Positions 1-5,723 of a stretch of DNA of 5,772 nt are shown one piece after another. The stretch is from contig CALFXA010000044.1 of assembly GCA_937928015.1 (NCBI GenBank), positions 1-5,772 on the forward strand, in the 5' to 3' direction. The stretch's first letter is position 1; each line of letters opens with the position of its first letter. The notes below the pieces were generated by a model. The model made no database searches, was not told the DNA's origin, and saw only the letters and a program-made list of their open reading frames with translations. This DNA comes from an uncultured Anaerolineales bacterium (lineage in GTDB: Bacteria; Chloroflexota; Anaerolineae; Anaerolineales; Villigracilaceae). The translations under genes and the position numbers were made by a program.

Positions 1-44
1 CACCGAGATCTACACTCTTTCCCTACACGACGCTCTTCCGATCT
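1..44 (+). other. Illumina universal (P5) adapter, sequencing artefact
   Basis: This stretch matches the 3' 44 bases of the 58-base Illumina TruSeq universal adapter, running from CACCGAGATC to the characteristic end GCTCTTCCGATCT. It is not part of the organism. Genomic sequence starts at 45, where the reading frame of a sugar permease is already open. The same adapter appears inverted at the other end of the window, giving an artificial 44-bp terminal inverted repeat that should not be read as a transposon end. Confidence 0.98.
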
Positions 45-218
45 ACCCTGGCCACGCTATCGTACAACGTCTTCAACCCCAACAGCGGATTCGGCCCCAA
101 CGGCGGGCAGTTCGCCGTCTCGGCGGTCATCAACATCATCGCCGTCGTCATCCTGATGGTCTTCGTCTCGCTCTTCAATCGTTGGAGCAAGGCGGGAGAA
201 GGAGTGACCTATGCGTAA
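45..218 (+). CDS. MalF-type sugar ABC transporter permease, C-terminal fragment
   Basis: Only the last 57 codons are present, open from the first genomic base and ending at TAA 216-218. The fragment begins TLATLSYNVFNPNSGFGPNG, then GGQF, then a hydrophobic helix (about fragment residues 25-45) and a short basic cytoplasmic tail. This is how MalF-type (CUT1) permeases end: a Gly-rich periplasmic loop followed by the last transmembrane helix. The protein would pair with the MalG-type permease encoded immediately downstream to form the inner-membrane channel of a carbohydrate importer. The stop codon lies inside the next gene (8-nt overlap, 211-218), so the two are probably translationally coupled. 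The missing N-terminus, including the EAA loop, is due to the contig end. The substrate cannot be read from this fragment; the family call rests mainly on the tail pattern plus the neighbour. Confidence 0.82.
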   Translation, partial: TLATLSYNVFNPNSGFGPNGGQFAVSAVINIIAVVILMVFVSLFNRWSKAGEGVTYA

Positions 219-1065
219 AATCTCCTGGATTCGGCAACTCGCCACCCAACTGGCGCTGGCGCTGATCGGCTTCTTCGTGTTGCTGCCCATCTGGGGCATC
301 GCCCGCCTGGCTTTCGACGGCTCGTTGAAGGGACGCCCCACCGAGTTCCGCCTCACGCCCAAGGTCTGGTCCTTCGACGCCTTCTTCAAAGTGCTGGACC
401 AGCCCTACCAGTCGGTCCATTTCACGGTGTTGCTCAAGAACAGCCTGCTGATCTCGCTCGGCGCGGCGCTGATCGCCATCCTGCTGGGCGTGAGCCTGGC
501 CTACGCCTTCGCGCGCTTCCGCTTTCCAGGCCGGCAGACGGGACTGTTCGCCCTGCTATTGACGGCCGTCCTGCCGCCCGTGGCCTTCATGACGCCGCTC
601 TATATCATTTTCGGCCTGATGCAAATCCGCACGTCGCTGCTGGCGTTGATCATCACCTACGCGGCCTTTGCCATGCCCTTCTGTATTTGGAACATGCGCG
701 CCGCCTTCCAGGCCGTACCCAAGGAAGTGGAAGAGGCCGCCTTCCTCGACGGTGCGGGCGACCTGACCACCTTCCTGCGCATCACCCTGCCGCTGGCCCT
801 GCCCTCCATTGCCGTCGCGGGCCTGATTGCCTTCCTGATGGCCTATTCCGAATTCACGCTCGGCTGGCTCTTCGTGGACAAGGCCGACAACGTCACGCTG
901 GCCATGTCCATCTACGCCATCGTGCAGACCCAATACTCGGGCGGCGCGCAGCCGTGGAGCTACCTCGGCTCGCTGGCCATCATCATGTCCATCCCGGTGG
1001 TGGTCATCTTCCTCATCTTCCAGCGCACCCTGCTCGAACGCATGATGTTCGGAGATGCATCGTGA
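211..1065 (+). CDS. MalG-type sugar ABC transporter permease
   Basis: This 284-residue integral membrane protein is of usual length for MalG-type (CUT1, binding-protein-dependent) permeases. Six hydrophobic segments are visible, near residues 12-34, 74-101, 112-134, 141-162, 198-222 and 251-271. Between the fourth and fifth lies the cytoplasmic EAA loop that docks on the ATPase: EEAAFLDGAG at 174-183 followed by ITLPLALP at 191-198, matching the EAA-x3-G-x9-I-x-LP pattern. The start at ATG 211 is supported by AAGGAG at 199-204 with a 6-nt spacer, and the start overlaps the end of the MalF-type gene. Together they form a heterodimeric channel for sugar import; the ATPase and solute-binding protein are outside the window. 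Maltose or maltodextrin is the family archetype, but substrate is not determined by the permease sequence. The stop codon overlaps the GTG start of prmC. Confidence 0.94.
   Translation: MRKISWIRQLATQLALALIGFFVLLPIWGIARLAFDGSLKGRPTEFRLTPKVWSFDAFFKVLDQPYQSVHFTVLLKNSLLISLGAALIAILLGVSLAYAFARFRFPGRQTGLFALLLTAVLPPVAFMTPLYIIFGLMQIRTSLLALIITYAAFAMPFCIWNMRAAFQAVPKEVEEAAFLDGAGDLTTFLRITLPLALPSIAVAGLIAFLMAYSEFTLGWLFVDKADNVTLAMSIYAIVQTQYSGGAQPWSYLGSLAIIMSIPVVVIFLIFQRTLLERMMFGDAS
1051..1054 (+). promoter_or_regulatory. Ribosome binding site deciding the GTG start of prmC
   Basis: GGAG lies 7 nt before GTG 1062 and inside the last codons of the upstream permease gene. It supports the GTG start that overlaps the permease stop as GTGA. 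The open frame runs much further upstream (to an ATG at 687), but that extension lies wholly over the permease gene in another frame. Confidence 0.65.
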
Positions 1066-1925
1066 ACGTCGGAAGCCTGCTCCTACAGATTGCCGCCCGC
1101 CTGACGGGGGATACACCCGCTCTGGACGCGCAGGTGACTCTGGCGCACGTGCTGGGACGTCCGCGCTCGTGGCTGATGGCTCACCCCGAACTGGACCTTT
1201 CCGCCCCGCAGCTTGATTCCGTGGAAGCGGCCGTCTTGCGTCTGGAGGCGGGCGAGCCGCTGCCGTACGTCATCGGCCATTGGGAATTCTACGGGCTGGA
1301 TTTCGCCGTCACGCCCGACGTGCTCATCCCCCGCCCCGAGACGGAGCTGCTGGTGGAAAAAGCCATTTCCTGGCTGAACGCCGCATCCGAGCGCCGCACC
1401 GTGGCAGACGTGGGCACGGGCTCGGGCGCCATCGGCGTGACCCTGGCCATGCACGTCCCCGACGTCTACGTACTCGCCACCGACATCTCCATGCCCGCCC
1501 TGGAAGTGGCGCTCGGCAACGCACGCAAATTCCACGTGGCCGAGCGCATGGACTTCGTCGAATGCGACCTGCTCCCACCGCATCACGAGTTCCTGCCCAC
1601 CGACCTGCACTTCGACCTGATCTGCGCCAACCTGCCCTACATCCCCACCGAGACGCTCAAGGAACTGCCCATTTTCGGGGCGGAACCAACCCTCGCCCTG
1701 GATGGCGGAGCCGACGGCCTGGATCTCGTCCGCCGCCTGCTGGACATCGCGCCCGAGTGGCTGGCTCCGGGCGGGCGCATCATGCTCGAAATCGAGGCAG
1801 GCCAGGGGTCCCAGGCGCTCTCACTCGCCTACGACCATTTCTCCGAAGCCAAAATCCAATTACACCAGGACCTGACGGGCCGCGACCGCCTGCTGGTCAT
1901 CGACGGCCCTCATTCCACTTTTTAG
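1062..1925 (+). CDS. prmC: Peptide chain release factor N5-glutamine methyltransferase PrmC (HemK)
   Basis: PrmC transfers a methyl group from S-adenosylmethionine to the glutamine of the GGQ motif in release factors RF1 and RF2, making translation termination efficient. The 287-residue length is typical. Residues 1-80 form the helical N-terminal substrate-recognition domain, with the family hallmark IPRPETE at 89-95. The Rossmann methyltransferase domain carries the SAM-binding motif DVGTGSGAIG at 116-125, acidic ATDIS at 139-143, and the catalytic loop ANLPYIP at 189-195. The C-terminal LEIEAGQG at 242-249 also fits the family. The usual catalytic tetrapeptide is NPPY; here it is NLPY, so the second residue is changed while the key Asn and Tyr remain. 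The GTG start overlaps the permease stop by 4 nt (GTGA), so translation is probably coupled to sugar-permease translation. Its usual neighbour prfA is not in the window. Confidence 0.95.
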   Translation: MNVGSLLLQIAARLTGDTPALDAQVTLAHVLGRPRSWLMAHPELDLSAPQLDSVEAAVLRLEAGEPLPYVIGHWEFYGLDFAVTPDVLIPRPETELLVEKAISWLNAASERRTVADVGTGSGAIGVTLAMHVPDVYVLATDISMPALEVALGNARKFHVAERMDFVECDLLPPHHEFLPTDLHFDLICANLPYIPTETLKELPIFGAEPTLALDGGADGLDLVRRLLDIAPEWLAPGGRIMLEIEAGQGSQALSLAYDHFSEAKIQLHQDLTGRDRLLVIDGPHSTF

Positions 1926-1945
1926 CGGTGTGCGATTCCCGCGGG

Positions 1946-1951
1946 TATAAT
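1946..1951 (+). promoter_or_regulatory. Possible -10 box upstream of the HD-GYP gene
   Basis: A perfect TATAAT lies in the only non-coding gap of the plus-strand cluster, 20 bases before the start codon, so a transcript would begin near 1957-1959 with a leader of about 14 nt. No good -35 hexamer is seen: candidates at 1921-1928 overlap the prmC stop codon and match TTGACA poorly. An 8-bp palindrome, CCCGCGGG (1938-1945), abuts the box, and a near-identical 9-nt direct repeat flanks it (GATTCCCGC 1934-1942 and GATTCCCAC 1962-1970). These could be operator elements, but this is only inferred from position. Confidence 0.45.
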
Positions 1952-1971
1952 GACGCGAAGGGATTCCCACC

Positions 1972-3150
1972 ATGCAACCTCTAGCCCGATCAGGGCTCAT
2001 CTCCAAATTGAAACGTTGGCCCGCTCAGTTCGTCGCTGTGCGGGCTGAAAATCCCGCCCAATTGCGGCGCGGACAGTTGCTGGCGGGCTTTCTATTCCTC
2101 CTGTACGTCCCCCTCGTCGCTCTCATCATCAACAATATTTATTATTACGTCGTGGCTCCGTCGGCCGAGTTCGCGGAATATCTCATCTCGGACCTGCTGG
2201 CCTTTCTCATCATCCTCTTTCTATGGTTGCAGAATCGCAGAGGCAGGACCCGAGTAATTGGAGTCGTCACAGCCGTGCTGGCATCCGCCGGCATCGCATT
2301 CATTTATTCCCCAGGTAAACCCAACGACGGACTGGTCCTGTTTATCCTGCCCATCTTCATCGCCAGTTTCGCGATCGAGCCGCGCGCCTCCTTTTGGATC
2401 TATCTGACATCGCTCCTGATGTACACTGCGGCAATGTACCAGTCCGACCAGTTCGCCCAATACGATGCGACCGGCATGACCGCCCTCTTCGTGGTGGCCA
2501 TTATCACCTGGGTGGCGTCCGGGCGCCTGGAAGACGCCGTCTCTCGAATCGAGACTCTCAACGCCGATCTGCAAACCAGCAACCAGGAATTAAAGGATTC
2601 ATACGAGACCACCCTCGAAGGCTGGTCCCACGCTCTCGACCTGCGCGACAAAGAGACGGAAGGTCATACCCTGCGCGTGACCGAGCTCACCCTGCGCATT
2701 GCCCAGGCGATGGGCTTCAGCGCGGAGCAACTGGTCCATGTGCGGCGCGGGACCCTGCTGCACGACATCGGGAAAATGGGCGTGCCCGACTACATCCTGC
2801 ACAAGGCGGGTCCGCTGACCGAAGCGGAGTGGGAAGCCATGAAGCGTCATCCCAGGTATGCCTTTGAACTGCTCTCGCCCATCGAGTACCTGGAAGGCGC
2901 CCTCGACATCCCTCATCATCACCACGAAAAATGGGACGGCACAGGATACCCCGACGGGCTAAGAGGCGAAGAGATTCCGCTGGCGGCGCGCATCTTCGCC
3001 GTGGTGGACGTGTACGATGCGCTCACTTCCGACCGTCCATATCGCGAGGCATGGCCCAAGGCCAGGGCGCTCGAATACATTCGCAACGAAGCGGGCAGGC
3101 ACTTCGATCCCGCCGTGGTGAACATCTTCCTCAAGGAACTTTCCGAATGA
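1972..3150 (+). CDS. Membrane-anchored HD-GYP domain protein, probable cyclic-di-GMP phosphodiesterase
   Basis: This 392-residue protein probably hydrolyses cyclic-di-GMP at the inner face of the membrane. The N-terminal half has about six hydrophobic segments (roughly 36-60, 68-87, 95-112, 118-136, 139-156, 167-183) and no sensor family that I recognise. A heptad-like helical linker at 184-216 leads to the HD-GYP domain (about 217-392). Catalytic signatures are intact: H231 in GHTLRV, H264-D265 in LLHDIGK with K268, H293 in KRHP, HHEKWDGTGYP at 317-327 with the GYP triplet at 325-327, and D346 in VVDVYDALTSDRPY. The start at ATG 1972 is supported by AAGGGA at 1958-1963 with an 8-nt spacer. 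The gene sits between prmC and tsaC, separated from prmC by a 46-nt gap with a possible promoter and overlapping tsaC by 4 nt. Degradation to pGpG or GMP is a family expectation; the signal sensed is unknown. Confidence 0.94.
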   Translation: MQPLARSGLISKLKRWPAQFVAVRAENPAQLRRGQLLAGFLFLLYVPLVALIINNIYYYVVAPSAEFAEYLISDLLAFLIILFLWLQNRRGRTRVIGVVTAVLASAGIAFIYSPGKPNDGLVLFILPIFIASFAIEPRASFWIYLTSLLMYTAAMYQSDQFAQYDATGMTALFVVAIITWVASGRLEDAVSRIETLNADLQTSNQELKDSYETTLEGWSHALDLRDKETEGHTLRVTELTLRIAQAMGFSAEQLVHVRRGTLLHDIGKMGVPDYILHKAGPLTEAEWEAMKRHPRYAFELLSPIEYLEGALDIPHHHHEKWDGTGYPDGLRGEEIPLAARIFAVVDVYDALTSDRPYREAWPKARALEYIRNEAGRHFDPAVVNIFLKELSE

Positions 3151-3767
3151 CCGAAACGCGTTTGATTCCTGCCGCACAACCAAACGCCATCGAACAGGCC
3201 CTGTGCGTCCTGTGCGCGGGCGGGCTGGCAGCCTTCCCCACCGACACGGTCTACGGCGTGGGCGCGTTGGCCTTCGATGGCCCCGCCGTGGAATCCATCT
3301 ACGCCGCCAAGGATCGTCCCGTCGAAAAGGCCATTCCCGTTTTGATTGCCGATGCCGAGGATTTGGACAAGGTCGCCGTGGACATTCCACGCATGGCGCG
3401 AGTCCTCGCTGCACGTTTCTGGCCTGGACCTCTGACCCTGGTCGTGCCCAAACAACCGACTCTCCCTGAAGCTGTTTCCGCCACCGTGACCGTGGCCGTA
3501 CGCATTCCCGACCACCCCGTGGCGCGCGCCCTGCTCAGGGCTGCTGGACCGATGGCCGTGACCTCGGCCAACCTCTCGGGACAGCCCAGCCCGGTCAGCG
3601 CCGAAGAGGTGATGCGCCAATTAAACGGACGCATCCCGCTGGTCCTGGATGGAGGCATCACCCCGGGCGGAATCCCCTCCACGCTGGTGGATTGTCTCGG
3701 CGCGGAGCCCGTCATTCTGCGCGAAGGTCCACTCACGAAGGAACAAATCCTAGCTGCGTTAAAATAA
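3147..3767 (+). CDS. tsaC: Threonylcarbamoyl-AMP synthase TsaC (YrdC/Sua5 family)
   Basis: TsaC condenses L-threonine, bicarbonate and ATP into threonylcarbamoyl-adenylate, the first step of t6A synthesis at A37 of tRNAs that read ANN codons. The 206-residue protein is a single YrdC domain without the extra C-terminal domain of full-length Sua5. Family motifs are PTDTVYG at 31-37, the nucleotide-binding K55, R57 and K61 in AAKDRPVEK, FWPGPLT at 91-97, VAVRIPDHP at 116-124, TSANLSG at 139-145, and the STLVDC element at 178-183. The ATG overlaps the stop of the HD-GYP gene (ATGA, 3147-3150), with AAGGA at 3133-3137 inside that gene as ribosome binding site, so the two are probably co-translated. 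The frame is open upstream to 2931, but that part overlaps the conserved HD-GYP domain and is not coding. TAA is followed immediately by a hairpin. The partner tsaD lies convergently just downstream. Confidence 0.96.
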   Translation: MTETRLIPAAQPNAIEQALCVLCAGGLAAFPTDTVYGVGALAFDGPAVESIYAAKDRPVEKAIPVLIADAEDLDKVAVDIPRMARVLAARFWPGPLTLVVPKQPTLPEAVSATVTVAVRIPDHPVARALLRAAGPMAVTSANLSGQPSPVSAEEVMRQLNGRIPLVLDGGITPGGIPSTLVDCLGAEPVILREGPLTKEQILAALK

Positions 3768-3801
3768 GAGGCCGCTTAAAAAGCGGCCTCGAAACTCTTA
3801 T
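3764..3801. terminator. Hairpin in the convergent region, likely intrinsic terminator
   Basis: GAGGCCGCTT (3768-3777) and AAGCGGCCTC (3781-3790) form a perfect 10-bp stem with an AAA loop, beginning at the base after the tsaC stop. On the minus strand the stem is followed by TTATTTTAACGC, a good U-rich tract, so it looks best as the terminator for leftward transcripts from the peptidase-tsaD operon. On the plus strand it is followed by GAAACTCTTATC, with no U-run. An alternative outer stem, ATAAGAG (3764-3770) with CTCTTAT (3795-3801), competes for the same GAG. It may act in both directions. Confidence 0.72.
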
Positions 3802-3843
3802 CTGCAATTCAGGCTTCGTTCAGTCTTCTTTCATGTGCCTGCA

Positions 3844-3849
3844 TATAAT
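3844..3849 (+). promoter_or_regulatory. TATAAT box in the convergent intergenic region
   Basis: A perfect TATAAT stands in an AT-richer patch between two convergent genes, where no gene promoter is expected. No convincing -35 hexamer lies 16-19 nt upstream, and a TG at 3840-3841 is one base too far for a standard extended -10. It may be chance, or the promoter of a short transcript ending at the hairpin at 3870-3909. Confidence 0.22.
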
Positions 3850-3869
3850 AACAAGTGCATTCTCCTCTA

Positions 3870-3909
3870 CAAACCCCGTACGGATCTGGGCCGATCCAAG
3901 CGGGGTTTG
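3870..3909. terminator. Two-part hairpin downstream of tsaD, possible terminator or structured RNA
   Basis: CAAACCCCG (3870-3878) pairs perfectly with CGGGGTTTG (3901-3909), giving a 9-bp outer stem. Inside, GGATC (3882-3886) pairs with GATCC (3893-3897) around a TGGGCC loop, separated from the outer stem by a 3/3 internal loop. The structure starts 8 nt past the tsaD stop. On the plus strand it is followed by GGCTTTAATC, a weak U-stretch; on the minus strand there is no U-run. It could be a weak terminator for rightward read-through, a 3'-end stabiliser for tsaD mRNA, or part of a small RNA. Confidence 0.5.
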
Positions 3910-3917
3910 GGCTTTAA

Positions 3918-4946
3918 TCAGGAGAGCGGCCAGGTCGGCTGGACGTCCATGTTCAGGTCCGAGGTATGGCCGAGGGCATAGCGGAAATAGCCCGCCGAAC
4001 CGATCATGGCGGCGTTATCCGTGCAGAGCGACAGCGGGGGGATGTGAACCTTGAACTCCGTTTGAGGCTGGAAGGCCTGACGCAAGGCGCGATTGGCCGA
4101 GACGCCGCCCGCCACGAGGATTTCTTTCGCGCCGAACTCGCGCGCCGCATCCATCGTCTTCTTGAACAGCACATCCACCACGGCCGCCTGGAAGGAAGCC
4201 GCCAGGTCGTCCACGGGCAAAGAGCCGCTGCGATTCTTCAGGTTGTTGACCTCGTACAGCACCGCCGTCTTGAGGCCGCTGAACGAGAAGTTCCACGAGT
4301 TCTCCATCCAGGCGCGCGGGAAGTGGAAGCGGTTCGGGTCGCCGTTCTCGGCCGCCTTCTGCACCGACGGTCCACCGGGATACGGCAGCGACAGCAACCG
4401 CGCGACCTTGTCGAAGGCCTCGCCCGCCGCGTCGTCGAGGGTGGCGCCGAGACGTTGGTAGGTCAGGTGGTCGGTCATCAGGTTCAACTCGGTGTGTCCG
4501 CCCGAGACGAGCAGCGCCATGAGCGGGAATTGCGGCTCAAGCGGAGTGGTCTCGCCCGCATTGTAGACCCACGAGGAGTAGATGTGACCTTCGAGATGGT
4601 TGACGCCCACCAGCGGAAGTCCCAGCCCAAGGGCCAGCCCCTTGGCGGTGTTCAAACCGACCACCAACGAGCCCGCTAGCCCGGGTCCGCGCGTGACGGC
4701 AATCGCATCCACTTCGCTGAGCGAGAGATGCGCTTGCGAGAGGGCCTGTTCCACCACGGGCACCACAGCCAGCACGTGCTGACGCGAAGCCACTTCGGGG
4801 AAGACGCCGCCAAAGCGGGCATGGATGTCCATCTGCGAAGCCACCACCGACGAGAGCAGCGCGCGTCCGTTTTCGAGGATGGCGCAGGCAGTCTCGTCGC
4901 AGGAGGATTCAAGGGCCAGGATACGAGCGGGTTTGAGATCGGTCAT
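3918..4946 (-). CDS. tsaD: tRNA N6-adenosine threonylcarbamoyltransferase TsaD
   Basis: TsaD, with TsaB and TsaE, transfers the threonylcarbamoyl group made by TsaC to N6 of A37 in ANN-decoding tRNAs. The 342-residue length is typical of the Kae1/Qri7/TsaD family. Motifs in order are ILALESSCDET at 9-19, the metal-binding H117 and H121 in NHLEGH, VSGGHTEL at 147-154, GEAFDK at 175-180, YPGGP at 189-193, FSFSGLKTA at 220-228, GGVSAN at 280-285, and the third metal ligand D310 in LCTDNAAM. The start is taken as ATG at 4946, which overlaps the peptidase stop as ATGA, the overlap style seen elsewhere in this window; an in-frame GTG at 4958 would add four residues (VEEE). The purine-rich GGAAGAAGAA before the ATG is a weak ribosome binding site and also encodes the Lys-rich peptidase tail. 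The gene is probably co-transcribed with the peptidase. TsaB and TsaE are not in this window. Confidence 0.97.
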   Translation of the reverse strand: MTDLKPARILALESSCDETACAILENGRALLSSVVASQMDIHARFGGVFPEVASRQHVLAVVPVVEQALSQAHLSLSEVDAIAVTRGPGLAGSLVVGLNTAKGLALGLGLPLVGVNHLEGHIYSSWVYNAGETTPLEPQFPLMALLVSGGHTELNLMTDHLTYQRLGATLDDAAGEAFDKVARLLSLPYPGGPSVQKAAENGDPNRFHFPRAWMENSWNFSFSGLKTAVLYEVNNLKNRSGSLPVDDLAASFQAAVVDVLFKKTMDAAREFGAKEILVAGGVSANRALRQAFQPQTEFKVHIPPLSLCTDNAAMIGSAGYFRYALGHTSDLNMDVQPTWPLS

Positions 4947-5722
4947 TTCTTCTTCCACTTCTTCATCGGCAGGACGAAGTCATACGGATAATCGGCCAGC
5001 ATTTCCATGCGACCATCGGGGCGGACCCAGAAGGTGTCTTCGATGCGGAAGCCCATGCCGCGCTCGGGATAATACAATCCAGGTTCGGAGGTGACCACCA
5101 CGCCAGGGGACAGGCGATGGTCGTCGCCCGTCATCAGTCCGCTGAACGGCCGCTCGTGAATGTTGAGTCCCACACCGTGGCCCAGACTGTGGACGTAGCC
5201 TTCGGTGGGCGATCCAAAGTTCAACTGCGACTTGTGTCCCTTCGACTCGAAATACTCACAGGTCATGCGTTGGTATTGCTTGAAGGGTACGTTCAGGTCG
5301 AAGTTCTCCCATAACTTTTCGAAGATCTCCTTGACCTGTCCGTACAGTTCCTCGGCTTCGGGCGTGGCATAGCCAAGACTCCACGTGCGGGTGAAGTCGT
5401 AGAAGTAGCCGCCGCCCGCCTCGGCGGGATAGATGTCGTACACGATGGTCTGGCCGAGGCGCATCAGGTCCTCGGGATTGCCCGTCGAATGCGGCACGCC
5501 CGCGTCGCGGCCGATGGCAAAAATGAAGCCCTCGGGCAGCTCCGCGCCGCGCTCGGCCACCCACAGGCGGATCTTGTCCTTGACCTCGCCCAGCTTAAGC
5601 GGCTCGCCCTTTTCGTTGAGCAGCACCTCATCCTCGCGGACCTCGCAGGAGGTCAGAAACTCCGCCGTCAGGCGCACGACCTCGGTGGTGATTCTGCCCA
5701 TATTGCGAATGCGCTCCACCTC
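4943..5722 (-). CDS. M24-family metallopeptidase (Xaa-Pro aminopeptidase-like), N-terminus missing
   Basis: About 259 codons of a pita-bread-fold metallopeptidase are present; the frame is open to the last genomic base, so the N-terminal domain lies beyond the contig. The fragment begins EVERIRNMGRIT, which resembles the helix opening the M24 catalytic domain. Counting from V at 5719, the five metal ligands are D95 in YDIYP, D108 in YDFTRTW, H181 in GHGVGLNIHE, E212 in SEPGLYYP and E227 in RIEDTF. H77 (VPHS) and H188 match the family's catalytic histidines. The enzyme would bind two metal ions and remove N-terminal residues, with Xaa-Pro specificity expected for M24B but not provable here; creatinase-like or prolidase relatives are alternatives. 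The C-terminus is Lys-rich (KKWKKK), and the TGA overlaps the tsaD start by 4 nt. An internal GTG at 5719 could be mistaken for a start. Confidence 0.9.
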   Translation of the reverse strand, partial: EVERIRNMGRITTEVVRLTAEFLTSCEVREDEVLLNEKGEPLKLGEVKDKIRLWVAERGAELPEGFIFAIGRDAGVPHSTGNPEDLMRLGQTIVYDIYPAEAGGGYFYDFTRTWSLGYATPEAEELYGQVKEIFEKLWENFDLNVPFKQYQRMTCEYFESKGHKSQLNFGSPTEGYVHSLGHGVGLNIHERPFSGLMTGDDHRLSPGVVVTSEPGLYYPERGMGFRIEDTFWVRPDGRMEMLADYPYDFVLPMKKWKKK

Positions 5723-5723
5723 G

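Noticed and set aside
687..1061. N-terminal extension of PrmC to a 412-residue protein
   Set aside because: The extension is a Pro/Arg/His-rich shadow of the permease gene in another frame; PrmC homology starts at the GTG at 1062, which has its own ribosome binding site.
556..1116. Long open frame on the minus strand, 186 codons, and similar antisense frames at 1083-1610, 2919-3620 and 3299-3736
   Set aside because: They lie opposite well-supported genes, have low-complexity compositions typical of GC-rich antisense frames, and show no recognisable motifs.
1280..1984. Plus-strand frame of 234 codons overlapping prmC
   Set aside because: Arg/Pro-rich shadow of prmC; prmC in its own frame carries all family motifs.
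2931..3146. N-terminal extension of TsaC
   Set aside because: It overlaps the conserved catalytic part of the HD-GYP domain in another frame; the ATG at 3147 gives the usual TsaC length.
3831..3860. Minus-strand mini-frame MHLLLYAGT preceded by AGGAG
   Set aside because: The AGGAG sits only about 1 nt from the ATG, too close for normal initiation, and nine codons are not enough to support a gene.
3768..3917. A tRNA, riboswitch or CRISPR repeat in the intergenic region
   Set aside because: No cloverleaf, T-loop or anticodon pattern, no known aptamer core and no repeated units are seen; only the two hairpins are supported.
3692..4054. Plus-strand frame of 120 codons spanning the convergent intergenic region
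   Set aside because: It overlaps the ends of tsaC and tsaD and both hairpins, lacks a convincing ribosome binding site and has no recognisable motif.
3966..4679. Plus-strand frame of 237 codons opposite tsaD
   Set aside because: It is antisense to the conserved TsaD core and shows no motif of its own.
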